The position numbers and the translations under genes are program-made. Below are positions 9,924 to 19,529 of a stretch of 64,000 bases of DNA, piece by piece. The DNA comes from Roseomonas gilardii (lineage in GTDB: Bacteria > Pseudomonadota > Alphaproteobacteria > Acetobacterales > Acetobacteraceae): NCBI RefSeq assembly GCF_001941945.1, contig NZ_CP015583.1:299001-363000 (forward strand), in the 5' to 3' direction. Numbering within the stretch: position 1 is the stretch's first letter; each line of letters opens with the position of its first letter. The notes under the pieces are model-generated. The model did not search any database. It was not told where the DNA came from and saw only the letters and a program-made list of their open reading frames with translations.

Positions 9924-12900
9924 ATGGCAAACAACGCCCCCTCCCTGAACCGCTGGCGCATCGGCTTCGACATCGGCGGCACCTTCACCGACTTCATCCT
10001 CTATGACGCGGCGGAAGGCACGGTGCGGCTGCACAAGCGCCTGACCACGCCGCACGACCCCTCGGAAGCCGCGCTGCTGGGGCTGGAGGAGCTGGTGGCC
10101 ATGGGCGGCATCACGCTGGCCGAGGTCGGCGAGATCATCCACGGCACCACGCTGGTCACCAACGCCGTCATCGAGCGCAAGGGCGCGAAGCTCGGCCTGA
10201 TCACCACCCAGGGCTTCCGCGACGTGCTGGAGATGGGCACGGAGCAGCGCTACGACATCTACGACCTCTTCCTCGGCTTCCCCGAACCGCTGGTGCCGCG
10301 CGACCTGCGGCTGGAGGTCGCCGAGCGCCTGGACCGCGACGGTCGCGTGGTCGAGGTGCTGGACGAGGCCGCCGTCCGTGCCGCCTTCCGCACCCTGCTC
10401 GAAGCGGGCGTGGAGGCGGTGGGCGTCTGCTTCCTGCACGCCTACCGCAATCCGGAGCACGAGCAGGCCGTGGGCCGCATCGCGCGCGAGGAATTCCCCG
10501 AGCTGGCCGTCTCCCTTTCCGCCGAGGTGGTGGCCGAGATGTGGGAGTACCAGCGCTGCGTCACCACCTGCGCCAACGCCTATGTGCAGCCGCTGATGGA
10601 CCGCTACCTGAAGCGCCTGGAGCGCGAGCTGGCGGCGCGCGGCTTCACCGGCGCGCTGCGGCTGATGCACTCGGCGGGTGGTCTCGTCTCCCCCGCCACG
10701 GCGCGCGCCTTCCCGATCCGCCTGCTGGAATCCGGCCCGGCCGGCGGCGGCCTCGCCACCGCGCTGTTCGGCGAGCTGGCGGGCAAGAAGGACGTCATCT
10801 CCTTCGACATGGGCGGCACCACCGCCAAGGCCTGCATGGTGGAGGACGGGCGCGTCGAGATCGCCCCGATGCTGGAGGCGGGCCGCGTCCACCGCTTCAG
10901 CAAGGGCTCCGGCCTGCCGATCAAGGCGCCCGTGATCGACATGATCGAGATCGGCGCCGGCGGCGGCTCCATCGCCGGCATCGACGAGGTCGGGCTGCTG
11001 AAGGTCGGCCCGCATTCCGCCGGTTCCGACCCCGGCCCGGCCTGCTACGGCATGGGCGGCACGAAGCCGACCGTGACGGATGCCAACCTCGTCCTCGGCT
11101 ACTACGATCCGGGCTTCTTCCTCGGCGGCCGCATGTCGCTGGACAAGCCGGCGGCGGAACGCGCGGTGGAAAGCGTGGCGAAGCCGCTGGGCCTCGGCGT
11201 GATGGAAGCCGCCTGGGGCATCCACAAGGTCGTGGTGGAAAGCATGGCTGCCGCCGCCCGCGTCCATCTGGTGGAAAAGGGCAAGGACCCGCGCGCCTAT
11301 GCCATGGTCGGCTTCGGCGGCGCCGGCCCGGCCCATGCCGCCGACGTGGCCCGCGCGCTGGGCGTGCGTGAGGTGATCATCCCGCCGGCCTCCGGCGCCG
11401 CCTCGGCGCTGGGCTTCCTCGCCGCGCCGCTTTCCTTCGAGCTGGTGCGCTCCCTGCCGCTGGAATTCTCGGAGGGCTTCGACGCCGCCCGTCTGAACGC
11501 CCTGCTCGCGGAGCTGGAGGCCGAGGGCCGCGCGCGGCTCGCGGAAGCGGGCGTGGCGCCGGAGGCCATCCGCGTCGAGCGTTCCGCCGACATGCGCCTG
11601 GTCGGCCAGATGCACGACATCGCCGTGGATCTGCCCGCGGGCGAGATCGGCGCGGCGAGCCTGGGCGAGATCCGCGCCCGCTTCACCCGTATCTACGCCG
11701 CCCGCTACACCTCGGTGTACGAGGGCGCGCGGATGGAGGCGATCAACTTCCGCGTCCGCTGCGTCGGCCCGGAGCCGAAGCTGTCGCTCACCGGCGCGGT
11801 CGGCGGCGGCGACACGAGCAAGGCGGTGAAGGGCACGCGCCGCGCCTGGTTCGAGGGTGGCTGGCAGGAGGCCAAGGTCTATGACCGCTACGCGCTCGCC
11901 AGCGGCGACCGCATCCCCGGCCCCGCCATCATCGAGGAGCGCGAGGCCACCACCATCGTTCCGCCCGGCGACGCGGTGCGGGTGGACGACACGCTGAACC
12001 TGCGCATCGCCATTGCCGCCCCTGCCATGGTGGGCGAGCTGGTGACGGCGGAGATGCCGCTGGCCGAGGCCATGGCGCGCATCGAGGCCGACCCGATCGC
12101 GCTGGAGATCATGTGGTCGCGCCTCGTGAACGTGGTGGAGGAGATGTGGCTGACGGTGGTGCGCACCGCCTTCTCCCTCATCATCTCCGAGAGCCAGGAC
12201 TTCGCCTGCGAGCTGCTGGACCCGGAGGGCGAGACCCTGGCGCATTCCCCGCGCGCCATGCCGGTCTTCAACCTGACCCTGCCGCGCGCGGTGAAGGCGC
12301 TGCTGGAGAAGTATCCGGCGGAGACGCTGAAGCCCGGCGACGTGCTGATCACCAACGACCCCTGGCTCTGCGCCGGGCACCTCTTCGACATCGCCATCGT
12401 CACCCCCGTCTTCCGGGAGGGCAAGGTCGTCGGGCTGATGGGCACGGTGGGCCATGTTTCCGACATCGGCGGCACCAAGGATGCCCTGAAGGCGCGCGAG
12501 ATCTTCGAGGAGGGCTTCCAGATCCCGCCGATGAAGCTCTTCGACGCGGGCGTGGCGAATGACACCTTCTTCACCCTGTTCCGCGAGAATGTCCGCAACC
12601 CGGACCAGGTGCTGGGCGACCTGCACTCCTTCGTCGCCGCCAATGCCCTGGGCGGCGAGCGCCTGCTCTCCTTCATGCGCGACTACGGCATGAGCGATCT
12701 GCGCGCCCTGGCGGCGGTGGTGCAGGGCCGTTCCGAGAAGGCGATGCGCGACGCCATCGCCGCCCTGCCGGATGGCGACTACCATGCCGAGATCCGCAAC
12801 AACCCGCTGGGCAAGGAGCTTCGCTACCCGCTGAAGCTCACCGTCGCGGGCGACACCATCGACCTCGACTTCGACGGCGCCCCGCCGCAGCTTCCCCAGG

Positions 12901-13754
12901 GCGGGCTGAACTCCACCCTGAACTACACGGCGGCGCACGCGACCTATCCGCTCAAGTGCATGCTGACGCCGAACGTACGCGGCAATGCCGGCTGCTACCG
13001 CCCCTTCACCGTGGAGGCACCGGAGGGCTCGATCCTGAACCCGCGCCGCCCGGCGGCGGTGAACATGCGCACCCGCACCGGCTGGTATCTCGCCCCCAAC
13101 ATCTTCCGTGCCCTGTCCGAAGCGGCGCCGAGGCTGGTGCAGGCCAATACCGGCCTGCCGGTCGCCACCAACGTCTATGGCCAGGATGCCGAGGGCAACC
13201 TCTATTCCGACCACCTCTTCGTCGGCGGCGGACAGGGCGCCTCGGCCCAGGGTGACGGCAAGTCCGCCCTGCTCTGGCCCACCTCGGCCTCCAACACCTC
13301 GATCGAGCTCTTCGAGAGCCGCGCCCCGGTGCTGGTGGTGGAGAAGACCTACGTCCCCGACACGGGCGGCGCCGGCCAGTTCCGCGGCGGCCTCGGGCAG
13401 CGCGTGCGCCTGCGCAAGCTCACCGATGACGGCCGCACCACCCTGGTTTCCGTCTATCCGGAGGGCGTTACCAACCACATCGACGGCCTCTTCGGCGGCC
13501 GCCCGGGCACGGGGGCACGCGGCCGCATCATCGACCTCGACGGCCGGGAGCTGCATGATTGCGGCCCCGGCGAGATGGTGGAGGTCGGCAGCCCGCACCA
13601 GATCGTCGAGATCACCGTCAACGGCGGTTCCGGCTATGGCGATCCGGCGAAGCGCGACCCTGCGGCGCTGGCACGGGATGTGCGTCTGGGCATGGTCACG
13701 CCGGAAGGCGCCACGCGCGACTACGGCGCCGCCAAGACCACGGTCACGGCCTGA
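9924..13754 (+). CDS. Fused hydantoinase A/B (N-methylhydantoinase/5-oxoprolinase type)
   Basis: A 1276-residue protein joining a HyuA domain (about residues 10-690) and a HyuB domain (about 718-1255), the layout of ATP-dependent 5-oxoprolinases. The HyuA part shows two phosphate-binding ASKHA-type motifs, GFDIGGTFTDF (residue 14) and SFDMGGTTAKA (about 292). The HyuB part begins ADPIALEIMWSRL. Such enzymes use ATP to open cyclic amides (5-oxoproline, hydantoins); fused relatives can carboxylate ketones. The ATG at 9924 is preferred because it lies ten residues before the first conserved strand; ATGs at 9891 and 9903 are alternatives. It heads an operon with a dipeptide-type importer, suggesting import of a cyclic or N-acyl amino acid compound. 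Confidence 0.88.
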   Translation: MANNAPSLNRWRIGFDIGGTFTDFILYDAAEGTVRLHKRLTTPHDPSEAALLGLEELVAMGGITLAEVGEIIHGTTLVTNAVIERKGAKLGLITTQGFRDVLEMGTEQRYDIYDLFLGFPEPLVPRDLRLEVAERLDRDGRVVEVLDEAAVRAAFRTLLEAGVEAVGVCFLHAYRNPEHEQAVGRIAREEFPELAVSLSAEVVAEMWEYQRCVTTCANAYVQPLMDRYLKRLERELAARGFTGALRLMHSAGGLVSPATARAFPIRLLESGPAGGGLATALFGELAGKKDVISFDMGGTTAKACMVEDGRVEIAPMLEAGRVHRFSKGSGLPIKAPVIDMIEIGAGGGSIAGIDEVGLLKVGPHSAGSDPGPACYGMGGTKPTVTDANLVLGYYDPGFFLGGRMSLDKPAAERAVESVAKPLGLGVMEAAWGIHKVVVESMAAAARVHLVEKGKDPRAYAMVGFGGAGPAHAADVARALGVREVIIPPASGAASALGFLAAPLSFELVRSLPLEFSEGFDAARLNALLAELEAEGRARLAEAGVAPEAIRVERSADMRLVGQMHDIAVDLPAGEIGAASLGEIRARFTRIYAARYTSVYEGARMEAINFRVRCVGPEPKLSLTGAVGGGDTSKAVKGTRRAWFEGGWQEAKVYDRYALASGDRIPGPAIIEEREATTIVPPGDAVRVDDTLNLRIAIAAPAMVGELVTAEMPLAEAMARIEADPIALEIMWSRLVNVVEEMWLTVVRTAFSLIISESQDFACELLDPEGETLAHSPRAMPVFNLTLPRAVKALLEKYPAETLKPGDVLITNDPWLCAGHLFDIAIVTPVFREGKVVGLMGTVGHVSDIGGTKDALKAREIFEEGFQIPPMKLFDAGVANDTFFTLFRENVRNPDQVLGDLHSFVAANALGGERLLSFMRDYGMSDLRALAAVVQGRSEKAMRDAIAALPDGDYHAEIRNNPLGKELRYPLKLTVAGDTIDLDFDGAPPQLPQGGLNSTLNYTAAHATYPLKCMLTPNVRGNAGCYRPFTVEAPEGSILNPRRPAAVNMRTRTGWYLAPNIFRALSEAAPRLVQANTGLPVATNVYGQDAEGNLYSDHLFVGGGQGASAQGDGKSALLWPTSASNTSIELFESRAPVLVVEKTYVPDTGGAGQFRGGLGQRVRLRKLTDDGRTTLVSVYPEGVTNHIDGLFGGRPGTGARGRIIDLDGRELHDCGPGEMVEVGSPHQIVEITVNGGSGYGDPAKRDPAALARDVRLGMVTPEGATRDYGAAKTTVTA

Positions 13755-13768
13755 AGGAACGGAAGAGC

Positions 13769-15328
13769 ATGAGCATCACCCCCACGCGCCGCGCCCTCCT
13801 GGCCGCCGGCGCCGCCCTGCCCGCACTGTCCCTGCTGCAACCGGCCTCGGCGCAATCGCGCCGCATCCTGGTCCTCGCCAGCAACCAGGACATCCCGAAC
13901 TTCGACCCGCATGTGGCGACGGGCTATTCCTCCTCCTGGCTGCTGCGCAACACCTATGACAGCCTGGTCGGCGTCACCGGCAACCCGCCGAAGCCGGAGC
14001 CACGTCTCGCCCGGAGCTGGGACATCTCCGAGGACGGCCGGACCTACACCTTCCACCTGGACCCCGCCGCGAAGTTCCACGACGGCACCCCCGTCACGGC
14101 GGAGGCGGTGCGCTACTCCTTCGAGCGCATCCTGCGGCTCAACCGCGGCAATGTCTGGATGATCCAGAACATCGTCGTGCCCGGCGGCATCGAGGCGGTG
14201 GACGACCATACCGTCCGCTTCCGCCTCGCCACCCCCTTCGTGCCCTTCCTCAGCGTCCTGCCCTGGATCTGGGTCGTGAACCCGAAGCAGGCCGAGGCCA
14301 ACAAGGGCGCGGATGATGGCCAGACCTGGCTGCGCTCCAACATCGCCGGCTCCGGCCCCTTCTCCGTCCGCCGCGCCGAGGCGGGCAACCTCTACGAGCT
14401 GGAGCGCGTGGCCGATGGCTGGAGGAAGGGCGGCGGCGGCAACCTCACCGGCGCCATCTGGAAGATCACGCGCGAAACCGCGACGCAGCGCCTGATGGTC
14501 CAGCGCGGCGAGGCTCAGGTCGCCCTCGACCTCACCTCCGAGGACATGGACACGCTGAAGGGACGCCCCGGTGTCGAGCTGGTGATCGAGCCCGAGTACC
14601 GCACCTTCCAGATCAAGATGAACACCCGCCACGGCCCGCTGGCGGATGCCAATCTCCGCCGCGCGGTGAGCTGCGCCTTCAACTACCAGGCGATGCTCGA
14701 CGTGGCCGGCTATGCCGACCTGATGACCGGCCCGCTGCCGCCCACGATCCAGGGCTTCGACAAGAGCCTCACCCCCTGGCGCATGGACCTGGAGAAGGCG
14801 AAGGGCTTCCTGGCGAAGTCGTCCTCGCCGAACGGGGGCATCAAGCTCGCCATCACCCATGTCGCGGGGCTGGAGCAGCAGCGCCGCTGGGCGCTGATCC
14901 TGCTCGACAGCCTGCGCCCGCTGGGCATCGAGCTGGAGATCCGCACCGCCACCTGGCCGGACCTCGTCGCCTCCTGCCGTTCGCCCGAAACGCTGGCGGA
15001 CTTCTTCCCCGTCTACCAGACCGCCAACTACGGAGACCCGGACAACCTCGCCTATGCGGGCTTCCATTCCTCGCGGAACGGCAACTGGCAGAACCCCGTC
15101 TACAACAACCCGAAGGTGGACGCGCTGATCGAGCAGGCCCGCGCCGAGCAGGACCCGGCGAAGCGCGACGCCCTCTACGCGCAGTTCCAGCAGACCGTGA
15201 TGGAGGATGCCTGCGACATCTTCGGCGTGCTGGAGAAGCGCAAGCTCGCCATGCGCAACACGGTGAAGGGCTACAGCTTCACCCCCGTTGCCTCCAACGC
15301 GCCCGAGCTCTTCCCACTCTCGCTCTGA
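13769..15328 (+). CDS. ABC transporter solute-binding protein, family 5 (peptide/oligopeptide type)
   Basis: A 519-residue periplasmic binding protein (SBP_bac_5). The N-terminus TRRALLAAGAALPALSLL with PASAQS is a signal sequence with twin arginines, so Tat export is possible. Family hallmarks are the early LARSWDISEDGRTYTFHL and KFHDGTPVTAEAVRYSFER segments. It would deliver peptides, peptide-like or glutathione-type ligands to the two permeases downstream. It starts 14 bases after the hydantoinase stop. The C-terminus SNAPELFPLSL is followed by a small tandem repeat before the permease gene. Confidence 0.9.
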   Translation: MSITPTRRALLAAGAALPALSLLQPASAQSRRILVLASNQDIPNFDPHVATGYSSSWLLRNTYDSLVGVTGNPPKPEPRLARSWDISEDGRTYTFHLDPAAKFHDGTPVTAEAVRYSFERILRLNRGNVWMIQNIVVPGGIEAVDDHTVRFRLATPFVPFLSVLPWIWVVNPKQAEANKGADDGQTWLRSNIAGSGPFSVRRAEAGNLYELERVADGWRKGGGGNLTGAIWKITRETATQRLMVQRGEAQVALDLTSEDMDTLKGRPGVELVIEPEYRTFQIKMNTRHGPLADANLRRAVSCAFNYQAMLDVAGYADLMTGPLPPTIQGFDKSLTPWRMDLEKAKGFLAKSSSPNGGIKLAITHVAGLEQQRRWALILLDSLRPLGIELEIRTATWPDLVASCRSPETLADFFPVYQTANYGDPDNLAYAGFHSSRNGNWQNPVYNNPKVDALIEQARAEQDPAKRDALYAQFQQTVMEDACDIFGVLEKRKLAMRNTVKGYSFTPVASNAPELFPLSL

Positions 15329-15360
15329 CGCCCAAGCTCTGACGCCCAAGCTCTGACGCA
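15323..15360 (+). repeat. 14-bp tandem repeat across a stop codon
   Basis: The unit ctctgacgcccaag occurs twice perfectly (15323-15336, 15337-15350) plus ten bases of a third copy. The first copy contains the TGA stop of the binding-protein gene. Slipped-strand duplication is the likely origin; it lengthens the spacer before the permease gene. Confidence 0.85.
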
Positions 15361-15375
15361 CGGAACGGCCTCCTC

Positions 15376-16383
15376 ATGATCCGCTACATCCTCAGGCGCA
15401 TCCTCCTGCTGGTGCCGGTGCTGGTGGGGCTGTCCATCCTGGTCTTCTGCATCGCCCGCCTGCTGCCCGGCGATCCCGTCCGCCTCGCCGCCGGGCCGAA
15501 CGCCAGCGCCGCCGACATCGCCTCGGTCGCGCGGGAGTTCGGCCTCGACCGCCCCTTCGTCCTCCAGTACTGGGACTACGCGACCGGGCTGCTGCGCGGC
15601 GACTGGGGCGTTTCCATCTTCACCCGCCGCCCGGTGGCGGAGGATCTCGCCGTCTATCTTCCCGCCACGCTGGAGCTCGTTCTGGCTGCGATGATCCTGG
15701 CCGTCGGCCTCGGCATCCCCGCCGGCCTGCTCGCCGCGGTGTACCGCAACCGCTGGCCCGACTTCCTGTCCCGCACCGTCTCGCTCGGCGCCATCTCCAT
15801 GCCGCGCTTCTTCCTGGGTTTGGTCTTCCAGCTCGCCTTCGCCATGTGGCTCGGCTGGCTGCCCCTTTCCGGCCGCTTCCCGCTGACCGAGGACCCGCCG
15901 CCCACCATCACCGGCTTCCTCACCATCGACGCGCTGGCCAGCGGCAACCTCCACGCCTTCGGCGTCGCTCTGCAATACCTGGCGCTCCCCGCCATCGCGA
16001 TGTGCCTCTCGCCGCTCGCCACCATCATGCGGATGATGCGCGCCTCGACCATCGAGGTGCTGGGCCAGGACTACGTCACCACCGAGCGCGCCCTCGGCCT
16101 GCCGGGCCGGCAGATCCTGTTCAAATACGTGCTGAAGAACGCCGTCTCTGCCACGCTCACCGTCATCGGCCTGTATTTCGGCTGGCTGCTCGGCGGCACG
16201 GTGCTGGTGGAGACCGTCTTCGACTGGCCGGGCATCGGCCTCTATGCCACCCAGGCCGTGCTGAGCCAGGACTTCATGCCGATCATCGGCGTCACCCTCT
16301 GCATCGGCGCGCTCTTCATCACCGTGAACCTGATCGTGGACCTGCTCTACGGCCTGCTGAACCCAAGGGTCCGCCTCGGATGA
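15376..16383 (+). CDS. ABC transporter permease, DppB type
   Basis: A 335-residue inner-membrane permease with six predicted helices. The N-terminal RYILRRILLLVPVLVGLSILVF helix and the GLDRPFVLQYWDYATGLLRGD segment are typical of DppB/OppB. The EAA loop (TERALGLPGRQILFKYVLKNA) contacts the ATPases. It pairs with the DppC-type permease whose ATG overlaps its stop (ATGA). The ligand would be the one bound by the upstream family 5 binding protein. Confidence 0.92.
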   Translation: MIRYILRRILLLVPVLVGLSILVFCIARLLPGDPVRLAAGPNASAADIASVAREFGLDRPFVLQYWDYATGLLRGDWGVSIFTRRPVAEDLAVYLPATLELVLAAMILAVGLGIPAGLLAAVYRNRWPDFLSRTVSLGAISMPRFFLGLVFQLAFAMWLGWLPLSGRFPLTEDPPPTITGFLTIDALASGNLHAFGVALQYLALPAIAMCLSPLATIMRMMRASTIEVLGQDYVTTERALGLPGRQILFKYVLKNAVSATLTVIGLYFGWLLGGTVLVETVFDWPGIGLYATQAVLSQDFMPIIGVTLCIGALFITVNLIVDLLYGLLNPRVRLG

Positions 16384-17276
16384 GCGACGTCACCGCCAGT
16401 CTCGTGGAAACCGACACCGCCGCCCGTTCCGACCGCTGGCGCCGCGGCCTCTACCGCTTCCGCAGCTCCTGGGTCTCGATCCTCGGCCTCGCCATCGTGG
16501 CCTTCCTGCTCCTGCTCGCCGCGATCGGCCCCGCCATCATTCCCTATCCGCAGCATGTCGCGGGCATGGTGGACACCGCCTCCCGCTTCATCCCACCCTC
16601 CGCCGCGCACTGGTTCGGCACCAACGAGGTCGGGCAGGACGTGCTCTCCCTCACCGTCGCCGGCACCCGCATCTCCCTCCTCTCCGGCCTCGCCGTCGTG
16701 ATCCTCGGCAGCACCGTGGGCATCCTGGTCGGCGCCCTGGCGGGCTTCCTCGGCGGCTGGGTGGACGAGGTGCTGATGCGCCTCTCCGACCTGATGCTCA
16801 CCGTGCCCGGCCTCATCCTCGCCATGGCGGTCGCCGCCGCCCTCGGCCCCGGCCTGCTGAACATGGTCGTCGCCATCACCCTGTCCTGGTGGCCCGGCTA
16901 TGCCCGCCTCGTGCGCGGCGAGGTCATCGCGAAGAAGGAGGAGCAGTTCGTCATCGCCGCCCGCGCCGTCGGCGCCGGCACCGCCCGCCTGCTCTTCCGC
17001 CACATCCTGCCGAACATCATGAGCCCCATCATCGTGAAGATGTCGCTCGACATGGGCTTCGCCATCCTCACCGTCGCCTCGCTCGGCTTCATCGGCATCG
17101 GCGTGAAGCCCCCCACGCCGGAATGGGGCTCCCTCCTCTCCGTCGCCCGTGGCAACATGCCCGACTACTGGTGGACGGCGATCTTCCCTGGCCTCGCCAT
17201 CTTCCTCGCCGTCTTCGGCTTCAACCTTCTCGGCGACGGGCTGCGCGACGTGCTGGACCCGAAGGCCCGTCGCTGA
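16380..17276 (+). CDS. ABC transporter permease, DppC type
   Basis: A 298-residue permease, second half of the channel with DppB. The first helix (SILGLAIVAFLLLLAAIGPAI) is followed by the periplasmic segment HWFGTNEVGQDVLS typical of DppC, then five more helices. The EAA loop is RAVGAGTARLLFRHILPNI. Its start overlaps the stop of the DppB gene. Repeat copy C separates it from the ATPase genes, an unusual gap of about 250 bases inside the operon. Confidence 0.92.
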   Translation: MSDVTASLVETDTAARSDRWRRGLYRFRSSWVSILGLAIVAFLLLLAAIGPAIIPYPQHVAGMVDTASRFIPPSAAHWFGTNEVGQDVLSLTVAGTRISLLSGLAVVILGSTVGILVGALAGFLGGWVDEVLMRLSDLMLTVPGLILAMAVAAALGPGLLNMVVAITLSWWPGYARLVRGEVIAKKEEQFVIAARAVGAGTARLLFRHILPNIMSPIIVKMSLDMGFAILTVASLGFIGIGVKPPTPEWGSLLSVARGNMPDYWWTAIFPGLAIFLAVFGFNLLGDGLRDVLDPKARR

Positions 17277-17294
17277 TGATCCGGCCTTCCGCAT

Positions 17295-17502
17295 CCCGGG
17301 GCGAGGCTCCGCCTCTCCCCGGACCCCTCTCCGCTCAGGGGGATGGTATCTCCCCGAGACCCCGCCTGGAGTGGGCGCACGCGGCTGGCGCGCATCGTTG
17401 GCCGCTCCCCGGGCACCGGTGGCAAGGCAGCGCCCTAAAGAAGCTCGATGGCGGCAGTACGCGCGGCGGCCGCAGGCGCCGAAGGCCGGCAGGGCCTTCC
17501 CC
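17295..17502 (+). repeat. Dispersed hairpin-chain repeat, copy C (internally deleted)
   Basis: The first half matches the other copies: GGCGAGGCTCCGCC edge and stem 2 (17334-17358) with one G-T pair and one A-C mismatch. Stem 3, cgccggagag in other copies, is missing, and a short AAGGCC/GGCCTT end remains near 17480-17500. It lies between the permease and ATPase genes of the dipeptide-type importer. Confidence 0.65.
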
Positions 17503-17527
17503 AAGGGCAGCAAGGACGACCTGAACC

Positions 17528-18568
17528 ATGGCGCTGCTGGAAATCCGCGACCTGCACCTGGCGATGCGCTCCTTCGAGGGCGAGGCGCATGTGCTGAACG
17601 GCATCGACCTTACCGTCGAACGCGGCGAGATCTGGGGCATCGTCGGCGAGACGGGCTGCGGCAAGTCCCTGACCGGCCTTTCGGTCTCGCGCCTCGTGCC
17701 CTCGCCCCCGGCGCGCTACATCCGGGGGGAGATCCGCTTCGAGGGCAGGGACCTCCTCCGCGCGAGCGAGGAGGAGATGCGCGCCCTGCGCGGCCGCCGC
17801 ATCGGCATGATCTTCCAGGACCCGACCACGAACCTGAACCCTGTCTTCACCATCGGTGAGCAGATCACCGATGTCGCGCTCCATGCCGGCCGCGCCGACC
17901 CGGGGCTGCTGGGCCTCGCGCCCGGTGCCTCGCGCCGCGCGATGCGCCAGGCCGCCCGCCGCCGTGCGGTGGAGGCACTGGAGGAGGTGGGCATCCCCGA
18001 CGCCGCCGCGCGCCTCGCGGACTATCCGCACCAGTTCTCCGGCGGCATGCGCCAACGCGTGCTGATCGCCATGGCGCTGGCGGGCCGCCCAGACCTGCTG
18101 ATCGCCGACGAGCCCACCACGGCGCTCGACGTTTCCGTGCAGGCGCAGATCTTGCGGCTGATCCACGACCTGGTGCGCGAGCACCGCCTCGGCGTGCTGT
18201 TCATCACCCACAATCTCGGCGTGGTGGCGCAGCTCTGCACCCATGTCGCGGTGATGTATGCAGGCAATGTCGCCGAGGCCGGCCCGGTGCGTGAGGTGCT
18301 GAAGCACCCCGTTCACCCCTACACCCGTGCGCTGATGGCCGCCGTCCCCACCGCCGGCACGAGGCGTGGCGAACTTCAGGGCCTGCCCGGCACCGTGCCC
18401 AACCTGATCGCCCCGCCGCCCGGCTGCCGCTTCGCCACCCGCTGTCCCTGGGCCGAGCCCGCCTGCAACGCCGCACTACCGCCGATGGAGCGCTTTGGCT
18501 CCCATCCCGACACGGGCCACGAGGCCGCCTGCCTCGTCGCCGCCCGAGCGCGCGAGGAGGCCGCCTGA
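17528..18568 (+). CDS. ABC transporter ATP-binding protein, DppD type
   Basis: A 346-residue cytoplasmic ATPase. Walker A is GETGCGKS near residue 42, the signature is [10 protein letters not shown], Walker B is [12 protein letters not shown], and the switch His is in FITHN. The C-terminal oligopeptide-transporter extension carries Cys residues in [17 protein letters not shown], typical of the DppD/OppD [4Fe-4S]-binding tail. It forms a heterodimer with the next gene product to drive the DppB/DppC pair upstream. The frame is in TGATG overlap with the DppF-type gene. Confidence 0.92.
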   Translation: MALLEIRDLHLAMRSFEGEAHVLNGIDLTVERGEIWGIVGETGCGKSLTGLSVSRLVPSPPARYIRGEIRFEGRDLLRASEEEMRALRGRRIGMIFQDPTTNLNPVFTIGEQITDVALHAGRADPGLLGLAPGASRRAMRQAARRRAVEALEEVGIPDAAARLADYPHQFSGGMRQRVLIAMALAGRPDLLIADEPTTALDVSVQAQILRLIHDLVREHRLGVLFITHNLGVVAQLCTHVAVMYAGNVAEAGPVREVLKHPVHPYTRALMAAVPTAGTRRGELQGLPGTVPNLIAPPPGCRFATRCPWAEPACNAALPPMERFGSHPDTGHEAACLVAARAREEAA

Positions 18569-19398
18569 TGCTCCGCATCGAGCACGTCACCAAGACCTAT
18601 GGCGGCGCCCGCAAGGGCCTGTCCGGCCTGTTCGGCACCCCCGCCGCCGAGGTCCGCGCGCTGCGCGACGTCTCCCTCTCCGTCCGCCAGGGGGAGAGTT
18701 TCGGCCTGGTCGGCGAATCCGGCTCCGGCAAGACCACGCTCACCCGATGCATCCTGCGGCTGGAGGAAGTCTCCGCCGGCCGCATCCTCTTCGACGGCAC
18801 CGACCTCGCCACGCTGAAGCCCGCCGAGCTGCGCCGCCTGCGTGCCCGCGTGCAGATCGTGTTCCAGGACCCCTACGCCTCGCTGAACCCGCGCATGAGC
18901 GTTCGCGACATCCTTTGCGAGCCGATGGAGATCCACCGTGACCGCATGGGCCTCGACGCGCGCGGCCGCCTCGACCGTGCGGCGGAACTCCTCCAGCGCG
19001 TCGGCCTCGGCACGCAGCACCTCTCGCGCTTCCCGCACGAATTCTCCGGTGGCCAGCGCCAGCGCATCGGCATCGCCCGCGCCCTGGCCACGAAGCCCGA
19101 CTTCCTGATCCTTGACGAACCCACCTCCGCCCTCGACGTCTCCGTGCAGGCCCAGGTGCTGAACCTGCTGCATGAACTCCAGGCCCAGCTCGGCCTCACC
19201 TACTTCTTCATCAGCCACGACCTGGGCGTGATCCGCTACATCTGCGACCGCGTGGCGCTGATCTACCGTGGCCAGCTCGTGGAGGAAGGCGAGACGGAGC
19301 AGGTGTTCCAGGCGCCGGCCTCGGACTATGCCCGCACGCTGCTGGCCGCCATGCCCGAACCTGATCCGGACCGCTCGCCCTTCCGTCTTCCGGCGTGA
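18568..19398 (+). CDS. ABC transporter ATP-binding protein, DppF type (short C-terminus)
   Basis: A 276-residue ATPase with Walker A GESGSGKT, signature EFSGGQRQRI, Walker [12 protein letters not shown] and switch FISHD. Typical DppF proteins are about 320-330 residues and end with a Cys-containing oligopeptide-transporter tail; that tail is absent here and the protein stops after ARTLLAAMPEPD. The core is intact, so it is probably functional. It completes the importer encoded by the genes at 13769-18568. Confidence 0.9.
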   Translation: MLRIEHVTKTYGGARKGLSGLFGTPAAEVRALRDVSLSVRQGESFGLVGESGSGKTTLTRCILRLEEVSAGRILFDGTDLATLKPAELRRLRARVQIVFQDPYASLNPRMSVRDILCEPMEIHRDRMGLDARGRLDRAAELLQRVGLGTQHLSRFPHEFSGGQRQRIGIARALATKPDFLILDEPTSALDVSVQAQVLNLLHELQAQLGLTYFFISHDLGVIRYICDRVALIYRGQLVEEGETEQVFQAPASDYARTLLAAMPEPDPDRSPFRLPA

Positions 19399-19498
19399 TC
19401 CCGGCCCCTGCCGCCCCGGTGGGCGCGACCGTCCGGCGGGCGGAATCTCCCCTCGCTTTCTCGTGTCTTCCATTCTGACATCGAAATGTAAAAATGAG

Positions 19499-19519
19499 CC
19501 CGCAGGGTTGGCCTGCGGG
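19499..19519 (+). promoter_or_regulatory. Hairpin touching the ribosome site of the cNMP-binding gene
   Basis: A perfect 8-bp stem (cccgcagg/cctgcggg) with loop gttgg. Its last three G residues are also the start of the GGGAAAG ribosome site of the gene starting at 19530. It could limit translation initiation, or be a leftover terminator stem. Confidence 0.4.
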
Positions 19520-19529
19520 AAAGAAAGCG

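Noticed and set aside
9771-13598. Very long open frame (about 1275 codons) antisense to the hydantoinase gene
   Set aside because: High-GC genes with G/C third positions open antisense frames. Its translation is His/Arg/Ala/Gly-rich with no domain, and the sense strand has clear family motifs throughout.
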